Assembly: GCA_019745555.1 (NCBI GenBank)
Contig: JAIESX010000018.1
Location: 1 to 64,000 of the forward strand
DNA: 64,000 bases
DNA from: Burkholderiaceae bacterium
GTDB taxonomy: Bacteria > Pseudomonadota > Gammaproteobacteria > Burkholderiales > Burkholderiaceae_C
Reading direction: 5' to 3'
Position numbers and translations under genes: made by a program. The notes under the pieces were generated by a model. It saw only the letters and a program-made list of their open reading frames with translations, did no database searches and had not been told where the DNA came from. Positions 26,106 to 35,524 of this stretch are shown one piece after another. Position 1 is the stretch's first letter; each line of letters opens with the position of its first letter.

Positions 26106-27452
26106 ATGTCCGCTGTCTTCAACTTCACCTTCGTGCCCTGGTTCCGCTCGGTGGCGCCCTACATCCACAAGTTCCGCAACCAGACTTTCGTGGTGGGCGT
26201 CTGTGGCGAGGCGATCGCGGCCGGCAAGCTGCCGCATCTGGCCCAGGACCTGGCGCTGATCCAGAGCATGGGCGTGAGGATCGTCCTGGTGCACGGCTTT
26301 CGCCCCCAGGTGAACGAGCAGCTCAAGGCCAAGGGCCACACGGCCAAGTACTCGCATGGCATGCGCATCACGGATGAGGTGGCGCTGGACTGCGCGCAGG
26401 AGGCTGCGGGCCAGCTGCGCTACGAGATCGAGGCGGCCTTCAGCCAGGGCCTGCCCAACACGCCCATGGCCGGGGCCACGGTGCGCGTGCTTTCGGGCAA
26501 CTTCATCACGGCCCGCCCGGTGGGCATCCTCGACGGCGTGGACTTCCAGCATTCGGGCCTGGTGCGCAAGGTGGACGTGGCGGGCCTCAACCGCACCCTG
26601 GACATGGGCGCCATGGTGCTGCTTTCGCCCTTCGGCTTCTCGCCCACGGGCGAGGCCTTCAACCTGACCATGGAAGAGGTGGCCACCTCCGTGGCCACGG
26701 CCCTGCACGCCGACAAGCTGATCTTCGTGACCGAGATCCCGGGCATCCGCATCAATCCCCATGCGCCCGAGAGCGAAGACAACCCCATCGACACGGAGCT
26801 GCCGCTGGCGGCGGCCGAGAAGCTGCTCGCCGCCCTGCCCGGCGCGACCCTGCCCACGGACACGGCTTTCTACCTGCAGCACTGCGTCAAGGCCTGCAAG
26901 GGCGGCGTGGAGCGCAGCCACATCATTCCCTTCGCGGTGGACGGCTCGCTGCTGCTGGAGATCTATGTGCACGACGGCATCGGCACCATGGTGGTGGACG
27001 AGAAGCTGGAAGAGCTGCGCGAGGCCACGCCCGACGACGTCGGTGGCATCCTGCAGCTGATCGAGCCTTTCGAGAAGGACGGCACCCTGGTCAAGCGCAG
27101 CCGCACCGAGATCGAACGCGACATCGGCAACTACACCATCGTCGAGCACGACGGCGTGATCTTCGCCTGTGCGGCGCTCTACCCCTACCCCGAGGCCAAG
27201 ACGGCCGAGATGGCCGCGCTGACCGTCTCGCCCGAATCCCAGGGCCAGGGCGATGGTGAGAAGGTCCTCAAGCGCGTCGAGCAGCGCGCCAGGGCCATGG
27301 GCCTGGAAAGCATCTTCGTGCTGACCACGCGCACCATGCACTGGTTCATCAAGCGCGGCTTCCAGAACGTGGACCCGGACTGGCTGCCCGAGGCGCGCAA
27401 GCGCAAGTACAACTGGGACCGCAAGTCCCAGGTGCTGGTCAAGAAGCTCTGA
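26106..27452 (+). CDS. argA: Amino-acid N-acetyltransferase (N-acetylglutamate synthase)
   Basis: A 448-residue fusion typical of proteobacterial ArgA. It has an amino-acid-kinase domain (residues about 15-290: FVVGVCGEAIAAGKLPHLAQ, RIVLVHGFRPQVN) that binds arginine as feedback inhibitor. A GNAT acetyltransferase domain follows (about 300-445: REATPDDVGGILQLIEPFE, AALTVSPESQGQGDGEKVL with the acetyl-CoA loop, MHWFIKRGFQ). It makes N-acetylglutamate, the first step of arginine synthesis. The acetyl-CoA loop reads QGQGDGEKV, slightly different from the usual Q-x-x-G-x-G/A with a small residue. Its stop abuts the convergent histidine kinase gene with no spacer. Confidence 0.94.
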   Translation: MSAVFNFTFVPWFRSVAPYIHKFRNQTFVVGVCGEAIAAGKLPHLAQDLALIQSMGVRIVLVHGFRPQVNEQLKAKGHTAKYSHGMRITDEVALDCAQEAAGQLRYEIEAAFSQGLPNTPMAGATVRVLSGNFITARPVGILDGVDFQHSGLVRKVDVAGLNRTLDMGAMVLLSPFGFSPTGEAFNLTMEEVATSVATALHADKLIFVTEIPGIRINPHAPESEDNPIDTELPLAAAEKLLAALPGATLPTDTAFYLQHCVKACKGGVERSHIIPFAVDGSLLLEIYVHDGIGTMVVDEKLEELREATPDDVGGILQLIEPFEKDGTLVKRSRTEIERDIGNYTIVEHDGVIFACAALYPYPEAKTAEMAALTVSPESQGQGDGEKVLKRVEQRARAMGLESIFVLTTRTMHWFIKRGFQNVDPDWLPEARKRKYNWDRKSQVLVKKL

Positions 27453-30197
27453 TCAGCTGGCGGCCGGCGCCACACGCGGCAGGCGCAGCTCGAAGACCGA
27501 GCCCTGGCCCGGCTGGCTGCGCAGGCTGATCTGCCCGCCCAGCACATGGGTCACCGCGTTGAAGACGATGTGCAGGCCCAGGCCGGTGCCGCCCTGGCCG
27601 AGCTTGGTGGTGAAAAAGGGCTCGAAGACCTTCTTCTGCAGCGCTTGCGGGATGCCCCGGCCGTTGTCAGCCACGCTGAACACGATCTCCTCCCCCGCGC
27701 CCGCCGCAGCGCTGATGGTGATGATGCCGCCCTCGCGGCCGTCAAAGGCGTGCATGACGGCATTGCTGATCAGGTTGGTCAGGACCTGGCCGAGTGCGCC
27801 GGGATAGCTGTCCAGCACCAGGGCGTCGGGCACCTGCACCTCGATGCGACACGCCTGGCCACGCAGCGTGGGCTGCAGGGTCAGCAGCACTTCGTCCACC
27901 ACCTCGCGCAGCTCGAAACGGCGGCGCTGCGCGCTGGTCTGGTCCACCGCCACCTGCTTGAAGCTGCTCACCAGGGCCGCGGCGCGCTGCATATTGCGCA
28001 GGCTGATGGAACAGGCCATCTCCACCGCCTCGGCAAAGCGCTGCAGATCCGAGTAACGCATGGCGTCGCGCGGCACCGCACGGAACTCGCGCAGCCGTTC
28101 GCCCAGTGTGGAAATGGCCATGACGCTGTTGCCGATGGGGGTGTTGAGCTCGTGGGCCACGCCGGCCACGAGGTTACCCAGCGCGGCGAGCTTCTCCGAT
28201 TCGACCAGCTGCTCCTGAGCCCGCTGCAGATTGAGCACGGTGCTCTCCAGACGCTGGTTGGCCAGGCGCAGCTCCTCGGTGCGCGTCTCCACCCGCTGCT
28301 CCAGTTCCACATTGAGCTGCTGCAGCTCGCGCTCGATGCGCCGCTGCTCGGTGATGTCCACCGTCATCATGAGCACCAGGCGCTCGTCGCCGATGTCGGT
28401 GATCAGCGCCGACAGCCGGCACAGGATGGAGCGCCCCCGGCCGTCCAAGCACCAGGTCTCGAAGCCATCGACCCGGCCATCGGCCTCGAGCTGCTGGAGA
28501 TAACGCAGCCGGTCAGACGACTCGGCCCAGATGCCGAACTCCTGGCCGTTGCGCCCCAGCACCTCGGCGCGGCTGCGCTGGTAGAGCTGCTCCCAGGCGC
28601 GGTTGACGCTGATCACACGGTAGGACTGGCGTACGTCGGACACCGACATGGGGGCTGGCGAGGCGTGGAAGATGGTTTCCAGCTTGAGCTCGTTGTCGCG
28701 CAGGGCCTGCTCGGCCCGGCGACGTTGCGTGATGTCCACGTCCATGCAGACGAAGAGGGGCTGCCCGGCGTCGCCCGGGATCGCAAAGGTGCTGGCCAGG
28801 ATGCGGATGGGCTCGCCGTCGGCGCGCTGCATGTCGAATTCGACCGGACCGACCGGCTGGCCGGTGCGCTCGATCTCCTGCAGCGTGCGCACGAAATCGA
28901 CCGCCTGGGCCTGGCTCTGGTAGAAGTTCAGGGTGCCATCGGCGATGTTGCGTCCCAGCGCCTGCGCGGTCGGGATGCCATACATCTCGGCCGAGGCCTG
29001 GTTCCAGTACAGCACGGTGCCTTCGCGGTCGTACCACTGGATGGCCACCGAGGGTGTGTTCTCCAGCGTGGCCTTGAGGCGCGACTCACTGCGCATGCGC
29101 GCCGCCTCGCGCTCGTCGATCACCCGGGTCATGCCGTCGAGATCGGCCGCCAGCTGGCGGAACTCGGCCACGGCCCCCACATCCTCGTCACCGCCGGCCG
29201 GCGCGCCGCGGGCGATGCGGTTGGCCTTGCGCGCCAGCACGCGAAACGGCCGGCTCAGCCGCGCGGCCCACAGCGGCGCCAGCGCCAGGCTGATGAGCAG
29301 CGAACCACCGTAGCCCAGCACCACGAGCAGCACCGTGAGGCGGTAGTTGTAGTGCGCCATGCCGGAGGGCATGACCCCCACGATGACCCAGCCCAGCTTG
29401 GACGACACCTCGCCGCCGACCAGCAGGCGCCGGCCCAGCACGTCGACATAGGGCGGCGGCACCTTGCCCTGGGCAATGGCCTGGAAAGCCGGGTAGGCGC
29501 CGAAGTCGTTGACCGGCAGCGGCCGCGGATGGGAGCTGGCCAGGCGCTTGCCCCGGCGGTCCAGCACCAGCACACTGGCCTCGCCGGTGTAGCCGATGGC
29601 CTTCATGATCGTGAGCAGGCGCTCGGGTGACAGCTCGCCGATCACCATGCGTGAGCCGGCCACCATGGCCACGCCCACGCTCATCTGGCCGCTGAGCACG
29701 GAGAGATAGGTGTCGCTCCACAGCGGCGGTGGCGCGGGCGCGCCGGGACGCTGCAGCGCGCGCTGCGCACGATAGAGTCGGTTGGCCGAAAGATCGAGCC
29801 CGCGCAGCGCCATGCCACGGGTGACGACGCGCCGGCTCGGCAGGCCATAGGCCTCGACACGGCCGTCGGGACCGACCAGGGTCAGCGAGTCGAAGGTGGC
29901 CCCCTCAGCTACGACGGCGTCCAGCAGGAACTGCAACTCGGCGGGCGCGCGCCCGGCCTGCAGCGCGTACAGCAGGGGCTCGATCTGGTGCTCGACCGAC
30001 TCGATGTAGCGGTCCAGCAGGCGGTTGGCCTGCTGCGCCGTATCGAGCGCCTGTTCGCGCCCGCGCTGCTCGACCTGCGGCAGGCGCAGCAGCAGGATCA
30101 GCGTGGCCACGACGGTGAAACTCAGCAGTGCCGCCGAGGCCAGCAGCAGCGACAGCGACATCCGCAGGCTGATGGTGCGCGGTCTGGAACGGAGCAT
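27453..30197 (-). CDS. Membrane sensor histidine kinase with Cache-like, HAMP and two PAS domains
   Basis: A 914-residue sensor kinase. Order: membrane helix about 15-36; a periplasmic Cache-like region about 40-285; second helix about 287-308; HAMP about 309-362; PAS 1 about 372-490 (ENTPSVAIQWYDREG); PAS 2 about 505-625 (FHASPAPMSVSDV); coiled coil; HisKA with His682 in GVAHELNTPIGN; HATPase with N box LISNAVMHAFD and G boxes DNGRGIP and GGTGLGLHI. There is no receiver or Hpt domain, so it must phosphorylate a separate response regulator. The receiver-EAL protein two genes upstream is the obvious partner. It starts 7 bases after the binding-protein gene, giving a three-gene signalling operon. 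Confidence 0.92.
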   Translation of the reverse strand: MLRSRPRTISLRMSLSLLLASAALLSFTVVATLILLLRLPQVEQRGREQALDTAQQANRLLDRYIESVEHQIEPLLYALQAGRAPAELQFLLDAVVAEGATFDSLTLVGPDGRVEAYGLPSRRVVTRGMALRGLDLSANRLYRAQRALQRPGAPAPPPLWSDTYLSVLSGQMSVGVAMVAGSRMVIGELSPERLLTIMKAIGYTGEASVLVLDRRGKRLASSHPRPLPVNDFGAYPAFQAIAQGKVPPPYVDVLGRRLLVGGEVSSKLGWVIVGVMPSGMAHYNYRLTVLLVVLGYGGSLLISLALAPLWAARLSRPFRVLARKANRIARGAPAGGDEDVGAVAEFRQLAADLDGMTRVIDEREAARMRSESRLKATLENTPSVAIQWYDREGTVLYWNQASAEMYGIPTAQALGRNIADGTLNFYQSQAQAVDFVRTLQEIERTGQPVGPVEFDMQRADGEPIRILASTFAIPGDAGQPLFVCMDVDITQRRRAEQALRDNELKLETIFHASPAPMSVSDVRQSYRVISVNRAWEQLYQRSRAEVLGRNGQEFGIWAESSDRLRYLQQLEADGRVDGFETWCLDGRGRSILCRLSALITDIGDERLVLMMTVDITEQRRIERELQQLNVELEQRVETRTEELRLANQRLESTVLNLQRAQEQLVESEKLAALGNLVAGVAHELNTPIGNSVMAISTLGERLREFRAVPRDAMRYSDLQRFAEAVEMACSISLRNMQRAAALVSSFKQVAVDQTSAQRRRFELREVVDEVLLTLQPTLRGQACRIEVQVPDALVLDSYPGALGQVLTNLISNAVMHAFDGREGGIITISAAAGAGEEIVFSVADNGRGIPQALQKKVFEPFFTTKLGQGGTGLGLHIVFNAVTHVLGGQISLRSQPGQGSVFELRLPRVAPAAS

Positions 30198-30204
30198 GGC
30201 GGCT

Positions 30205-31332
30205 TCAGTTGACGGCCACGAAGCGGCCGCCCTTGACGATGGTGATGTAGTTGCGCCGTTGCACGTCGCCGTAGAGGTCGAAGTTCCAGCGCTCCTGCAG
30301 CCCTTCGTAGGGGCCGGCCTGCAGCAGGGCCTGCTTGACGCTCTGCCCGGGACGCTGCTGGCGCAGGGCCTGGATCAGCGCCTGGGTGGCATCGTAGGCC
30401 GCCACGCTGGCAAAGCCCGGCTCCTGCGCGAAACGCTCGCGGTAGGCCCGCAGGAAGGCCTGGTAGCGCGGCGTGGCCAGGTCGCGGTTGAACAGCTGGA
30501 CGGAGGACATGCCCTCGACCTCGCCCCCGCCGAGTTCCAGCAGCTGCTCGGTGGCCGACCAGGTGACGCCCAGCGCGGGCAGGCGCCAGCCGGCCTGTCG
30601 CACCAGCAGCAGCAGACGCACCGTGTCGACCGCGTTGGCCACGTAGATGATGGCGTCAGCCTCGCGTCCGCGCAGCTGGCGCACGGCCTGCTGGTAGCTG
30701 TCAGGCTGGCCGGAGTTGAAAGGCAGGGCCTGCACGAGACGTCCGCCGTGCGTGCCGATGGCCTCGCGGTAGGCGCTCAGCCAGTCTTCGCTGTAGATGC
30801 TGTTGCGCGTGTCGTAGAGCGCCAGCACGCGGCGCCATCCCCGGCTGGCATGGTGATGTGCCGCCTGGCGGGCGTTGTGCTGCGTGGAGGTCAGCGCCAT
30901 GAAGAGCGTGTCGTCGCGCCCCAGCAGACGGCTGGCCGAGACCGTGGGGCTGACGAGCACCAGGTTGGCACGGGCGCTTGCGGGCAGCACGGCTTCGGCC
31001 ATGGCGCTGGTCGTGGGGCCGATGATGGCGACCACGCCGTCGCGCTCGAAGGCTGCGAGCGCGGCACGGGCCTGTTCCGGATCCTGCGCGTCGTCGCGCG
31101 GCAGCAGTTCGAGCTGGCGGCCATGGACCCCGCCTTCGGCATTGCATTGCTCCACGGCAAGCTGGGCACCGGCACGCGCGGCCTCGCCCAGATCGGCCAC
31201 GCTGCCGCTGAGCCCGGCCAGCAGACCGATGCGCAGCGTGGGCTGGGGCCCGCAGGCACTCAGCCAGGGCAGCAAGGCCGCGCCCAGCAGGAGACGACGG
31301 CGCTGCGGGCGCAGGGCGGAACGCTGCGGCAT
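30205..31332 (-). CDS. Branched-chain/amide-type periplasmic binding lipoprotein inside a signalling operon
   Basis: A 375-residue type I periplasmic binding protein. The N-terminus has several Arg (ALRPQRRRLLLGAALLPWLSAC) and ends in a lipobox LSAC. The mature part begins PTLRIGLLAGLSGSVADLGE and contains AIIGPTTSAMAEAVLP and VYVANAVDTVRLLLL-type hinge strands (IIYVANAVDTV). It looks like an amide/urea/amino-acid binding protein. No permease or ATPase gene is near. It is coupled to the receiver-EAL gene (TGATG) and followed after 7 bases by the histidine kinase, so it probably senses a ligand for the kinase instead of feeding a transporter. ATG at 31330-31332. Confidence 0.85.
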   Translation of the reverse strand: MPQRSALRPQRRRLLLGAALLPWLSACGPQPTLRIGLLAGLSGSVADLGEAARAGAQLAVEQCNAEGGVHGRQLELLPRDDAQDPEQARAALAAFERDGVVAIIGPTTSAMAEAVLPASARANLVLVSPTVSASRLLGRDDTLFMALTSTQHNARQAAHHHASRGWRRVLALYDTRNSIYSEDWLSAYREAIGTHGGRLVQALPFNSGQPDSYQQAVRQLRGREADAIIYVANAVDTVRLLLLVRQAGWRLPALGVTWSATEQLLELGGGEVEGMSSVQLFNRDLATPRYQAFLRAYRERFAQEPGFASVAAYDATQALIQALRQQRPGQSVKQALLQAGPYEGLQERWNFDLYGDVQRRNYITIVKGGRFVAVN

Positions 31333-33557
31333 CAGCAATGGCCCCCGCAGGCGGCCAGCCAGGCCAGCAGTTCGTCGAGCGGCATGGGCTTGGCATAGAG
31401 GTAGCCCTGGGCTTCGTGGCAGCCCAGGCGGCGCAGGTAGTCGGCCTGCTCGCGTGTCTCCACGCCCTCGGCCAGCACGCTCAGGCCCAGCTGCTGGCCC
31501 AGCGGAATGACCAGCTCGGCAATGCGTGCGCCGCGGGTCTGAGTGTTGAGCACCTGCACGAAGGATCGGTCGATCTTGAGTCGGTCCACGGGCAGGCGGT
31601 CCAGATAGGCCAGCGAGGAGTAGCCGGTGCCGAAGTCGTCGATGGCGATGCTCACCCCGCGCTCGCGGATGCGCTGCAGCGAGGACTCGGCCTGGTCCGA
31701 GCCCATGATGGCCACCGATTCGGTGATTTCCAGTTCCAGCAGTCCCTCGCTGCCGGGCTCCTGCGCCAGGGCTGCCTCGAGGTCGGGGACGAAGTCCGGG
31801 TGCGAGAACTGCTGGGCCGAGACGTTGACCGACATGCGCAGGCCTTCATGCCCCTGGACACGCAGCGTCTGCAGGGCACGCAGGGCGTCGCGCAGCACCC
31901 AGGCGCCGAGCTCGATGATCAGCCCCGAACTTTCGGCAATGGGCAGGAAGCGGTCGGGCGGGATGTAACGCCCGTCCTCGGCACGCCAGCGCAGCAGGGC
32001 CTCCACGCCCGTGACGCGGCCGGTGTCCAGTGCCACCTGGGGCTGGTACACCAGGAACAGGCGCTCGCGCTGGAAGGCGTGTCGCAGGGCATGCAGCAGG
32101 CGGGTGTGCTCGCGCGTCTCGCGCGCCGAGGACAGGGTGTACCAGGCGTCCTGGCCATGACCGCCCATCTTGGCGCGCTTGAGCGCAATCCAGGCTTCCT
32201 TGAGCAGGTCTGCGCCGGTGACGCCCTGGGCCTCGCGCAGGCGCACCGCACCGATGGACACGCTGACCACATGCTCCGCGTCGTCAAAGACAAAGCTCTG
32301 GGCGAACAGGCGGCGCAGGGCAGCCGGCTGCACCGCCGCCTCTTCGCCCCAGACCGCAAAGGTGTCGTTGCTGACGCGCGCCAGCACGGTGGGTGCCGGC
32401 AGGGCCTGGCGCAGGCGCTGGGCCGCGATCTGCAACAGGCGGTCGCCATAGGCGTGGCCGAACATGTCGTTGATGCCCGAGAAATGATCGATATCGACCA
32501 GCGCCAGCACGGTGCTGTCCATGCAGGCCGTATCGCTGCGGCAGGCCTCGAGCTGGCGGACCAGCGCAGTGCGGTTGTTCAGGCCGGTGAGCGCGTCGCG
32601 GTAGGCCGCATCGTGCAGGCGGTCGAGCAGGCGCAGGTTCTGCCACTCCAGCGTCATGTGGGCGCAGAAGACGTCGAGCATATGCAGGTCCGCGTTCTGC
32701 ATGCGGGCTGGCGGCAGGTGCACGAAGGCCGCCATCTCGCCTCCCTGCTCCTGCCGCAGGTACAGGGCCATGCCTTCGGCGCACGCCAGGCTGCGGCGCG
32801 CCTGCAGGCAGCGCTCCAGCAGCTCGCGCACCGCCACACCGGCAGCCACGGGCGGGCCGGTGTGGCCCGGCGCATCGGTATAGCGTCCCGCCGTGGCCTG
32901 CAGCAGCAGCGGCGCATCGGGCCCGGCACGCTCGACGAGGAAGCCGTCGGGCGGGGCGCCGAAATAGGCCGCCAGCATGAGCAGCAGATCGCTGGCGTCG
33001 GGGATGCGGTCCTCGCCGGCATAGGACTTGATGCGGCGCCCGCTGTCGATGATCTTCTGCAGACTCTCGCGGGCCTGCATGGCCTGGCAGATCTGCGCAT
33101 AGGTGCGCAGTGCCACCGACAAGGCGGCGAAGAGCTTGGTCTGGGTCAGCTCGCTCTTGGCCTTGTAGTCGTTGATGTCGTAACGGCGGATGGTGTCGAT
33201 CTCGGGCGCATAACCCGGCTGGCCGGTGCGCAGGATGATGCGGGTGCAGGCCAGGCCCAGCTCGTCACGGATGCGCGCGATGATGTCCAGGCCCGCGGTC
33301 GGCGTCTCCATGACCACGTCGAGCAGCACCACGGCGATGTCGGGCTCGACGGCCAGCAGGCGCAGGGCCTCGGCGCTGGAGTAGGCATGCAGCAGTTCCA
33401 GCGGCCGGTCCGCCACCTGCAGATGGGCCAGCGCGAAGCCGGTGGCCTGGTGCACCTCGGGGTCGTCGTCCACCACCAGGATGCGCCAGGGTGGCTGCCC
33501 GGTTTCAGGCAGCGCAGGCTCCTCGCGGAAGACGACCTGGGAGTTGAGGGCACTCAT
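31332..33557 (-). CDS. Response regulator with DUF3369, degenerate GGDEF and intact EAL domains (c-di-GMP phosphodiesterase)
   Basis: A 741-residue regulator. Receiver domain about 24-150 with the DDD acidic patch, phospho-Asp about 76 in VVLLDVVME, Thr in ILRTGQPG and Lys in DYKAKSEL. DUF3369 about 155-310. GGDEF domain about 320-480, in which the active-site loop reads RVSNDTFAVW instead of RxGGDEF, so it should not make c-di-GMP. EAL domain about 500-735 with Glu519 in GVEALLRW, MSVNVSAQQF, LELEITES, DDFGTGYSS, KIDRSFV and EGVET all present, so c-di-GMP hydrolysis is expected. Phosphorylation by the downstream kinase probably sets the activity. First gene of the three-gene operon. Confidence 0.92.
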   Translation of the reverse strand: MSALNSQVVFREEPALPETGQPPWRILVVDDDPEVHQATGFALAHLQVADRPLELLHAYSSAEALRLLAVEPDIAVVLLDVVMETPTAGLDIIARIRDELGLACTRIILRTGQPGYAPEIDTIRRYDINDYKAKSELTQTKLFAALSVALRTYAQICQAMQARESLQKIIDSGRRIKSYAGEDRIPDASDLLLMLAAYFGAPPDGFLVERAGPDAPLLLQATAGRYTDAPGHTGPPVAAGVAVRELLERCLQARRSLACAEGMALYLRQEQGGEMAAFVHLPPARMQNADLHMLDVFCAHMTLEWQNLRLLDRLHDAAYRDALTGLNNRTALVRQLEACRSDTACMDSTVLALVDIDHFSGINDMFGHAYGDRLLQIAAQRLRQALPAPTVLARVSNDTFAVWGEEAAVQPAALRRLFAQSFVFDDAEHVVSVSIGAVRLREAQGVTGADLLKEAWIALKRAKMGGHGQDAWYTLSSARETREHTRLLHALRHAFQRERLFLVYQPQVALDTGRVTGVEALLRWRAEDGRYIPPDRFLPIAESSGLIIELGAWVLRDALRALQTLRVQGHEGLRMSVNVSAQQFSHPDFVPDLEAALAQEPGSEGLLELEITESVAIMGSDQAESSLQRIRERGVSIAIDDFGTGYSSLAYLDRLPVDRLKIDRSFVQVLNTQTRGARIAELVIPLGQQLGLSVLAEGVETREQADYLRRLGCHEAQGYLYAKPMPLDELLAWLAACGGHC

Positions 33558-33666
33558 ACAGCTTGCGCCGATTCATCGGGTTTTCTGGCCCTATGCTACG
33601 CCAGTGCCGGGCGCCACCGTGGCGCGAGAACTCAGGATATACCGGAAACGTGAACTTTTCCCCCGC

Positions 33667-35229
33667 TCAGGAGCGGCCCAGCCTCAGCTGCGACGACGCC
33701 TCGCGTTCGAGCCGGAACACCGACACCGTCTGCACCAGCTCCTGCGCCTGGGTTCGCAGGCTGCTGGCCGCGGCGGCCATCTGCTCCACCAGCGCCGCGT
33801 TCTGCTGCGTGGCCTGATCCATCTGCGTCACGGCCTCGCCCACCTGGGCCACGCCTGAGCTCTGTTCCGCACTGGCCGCGCTGATCGCGCCCATGATGTC
33901 GGTCACGCGCTTGATGCTGGACACCACGTCTTCCATCGTGTGGCCCGCCTGGTCCACCAGCACCGTGCCCTGCTCCACACGGCCCACGCTGTCGTTGATC
34001 AGCGCCTTGATCTCCCTGGCCGCCTCGGCACTGCGCCCGGCCAGGCTGCGCACCTCGCTGGCGACCACGGCAAAGCCGCGGCCCTGCTCACCGGCGCGCG
34101 CGGCTTCCACCGCGGCGTTAAGCGCCAGGATATTGGTCTGGAAGGCGATGCCATCGATCACGCTGATGATGTCGGCGATCTTGCGCGAACTCTCGTTGAT
34201 GCCCTTCATGGTCTGGACGACCTCGGCCACGACCTCGCCGCCCTGCACAGCCACCGTGCTGGCACTCTGCGCCAGCTGGTTGGCCTGACGGGCGTTGTCC
34301 GCGTTTTGCTTGACGGTGGAGCCCAGCTCCTCCATGGAGGCGGCGGTCTGCTCCAGCGCACTGGCCTGGCTTTCGGTGCGCGCGCTCAGATCCTGGTTGC
34401 CCTGCGCGATCTCGGCACTGGCGGTCGACACCGACTCGGCACCCTGACGCACCCGGGTGACCATCTGCGCCAGGTTATCCCGCATCTGGGATATCGATCG
34501 CAGCAGCTCTGCCAGCTCGTCACGTCCCTGGACCGGGATGTCGACCGACAGATTGCCTTGGGAGATCTCGTTCGTGGTCGTCACGGCGAGCTGGATGGGG
34601 CGCACCACCGCGCGGGTCATGCTCAGCGCGAGCACGGCGCTGATCGCGCAGATGATCACCGCGAGGACGGTGCTGATCATCATGGCCTGCTCGCCCTGCC
34701 TCTGGGCTCGCTCAGCCATCGCCTCCGCCTCCCTGGCGATCAGGACCTCGATGTCCACGAGCAATTTGGCCGCCGCCCGGTCGATGCCGCTCACAGCCTT
34801 GTCTCCCACCGTGTGGCTGAAGCCGGAGCTCTTAAACGCTTCCAGGCCGCGCCGGTACCCCTCACCGAGTGTCGCGTGCTCCTTGAGGAAGCGCTCCAGC
34901 AGCGTCTTCGCCTCGCCGTCGGGCAGCTCAGCGAGCAGCTGTCGACCCTGCTTGGCGATCTCCTGCTCGTTCTTGACAAAACTGGTCCAGAAACGGTCCA
35001 GCTGCTTCTCATCGGCTCCGCGCAGCAGCACGTTCTTCCACTCCTGGACCTGGGTCTTGAAGGTCGAGAGCATGACCGCGACCTGCCGTTCGTGCGACAC
35101 GGCATCAAGCACCTTGACCTCGAATGTCTGCAGGGAGCGGTACATCATGAGGATCCCGAACGCGGAAGTGGCCAGCAGCAGGCCGATGATGACAGCAACG
35201 GTCAGTGGCAGACGAAGACTGATTTTCAC
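33667..35229 (-). CDS. Methyl-accepting chemotaxis protein (first of three)
   Basis: A 520-residue chemoreceptor. It has a membrane helix about 5-27, a periplasmic four-helix-type ligand region about 28-180, a second helix about 184-208, HAMP about 209-262 and a cytoplasmic signalling bundle about 280-510. The hairpin tip sequence is [28 protein letters not shown] (split here as [19 protein letters not shown] and ARAGEQGRG). It starts with GTG at 35227-35229, preceded by GAGGAGG nine bases upstream. It ends [10 protein letters not shown] with no CheR-binding pentapeptide. The ligand is unknown. The signalling bundle is nearly the same as in the two receptors at 36.6 and 38.4 kb. Confidence 0.93.
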   Translation of the reverse strand: MKISLRLPLTVAVIIGLLLATSAFGILMMYRSLQTFEVKVLDAVSHERQVAVMLSTFKTQVQEWKNVLLRGADEKQLDRFWTSFVKNEQEIAKQGRQLLAELPDGEAKTLLERFLKEHATLGEGYRRGLEAFKSSGFSHTVGDKAVSGIDRAAAKLLVDIEVLIAREAEAMAERAQRQGEQAMMISTVLAVIICAISAVLALSMTRAVVRPIQLAVTTTNEISQGNLSVDIPVQGRDELAELLRSISQMRDNLAQMVTRVRQGAESVSTASAEIAQGNQDLSARTESQASALEQTAASMEELGSTVKQNADNARQANQLAQSASTVAVQGGEVVAEVVQTMKGINESSRKIADIISVIDGIAFQTNILALNAAVEAARAGEQGRGFAVVASEVRSLAGRSAEAAREIKALINDSVGRVEQGTVLVDQAGHTMEDVVSSIKRVTDIMGAISAASAEQSSGVAQVGEAVTQMDQATQQNAALVEQMAAAASSLRTQAQELVQTVSVFRLEREASSQLRLGRS

Positions 35230-35524
35230 GTGAACACGCCTCCTCGATATGGACTCGGCAACCCTCGGCTCTGAACGGCCACGGGCAGTTTGCGGATGGG
35301 GGACGGGCGCAGTGTGGCATTGCGCCGGGATCCGGTTTCCATTCTCCGGGCTTCCCGTACAAGGCGCTAAGGAATTTTTTCTCATCGGACACCCAGAAAC
35401 TGAGGGTTCCGACGTCAGAGCGACATCCGCTTCTGCGTGCACCATCACGGCGCAGCGGCTCCGCATCTTTCAGGGGCTGGACGCCCCGGGCAGCGAGCGG
35501 CCATCCCTGCTGTCCAGGACAGGC

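Noticed and set aside
33609-33627. GCGCC..GGCGC hairpin after the first chemoreceptor stop
   Set aside because: Short and without a T-run; too weak to call in GC-rich DNA.
31338-33653. A 771-codon open frame opposite the EAL regulator
   Set aside because: Complement shadow of a well-recognised receiver/EAL gene.
35230-35300. Search for sigma-28 (flagellar) promoters before the three chemoreceptors
   Set aside because: No TAAA-N15-GCCGATAA match was found; GCCGGTAT upstream of the second receptor lacks a -35 partner.
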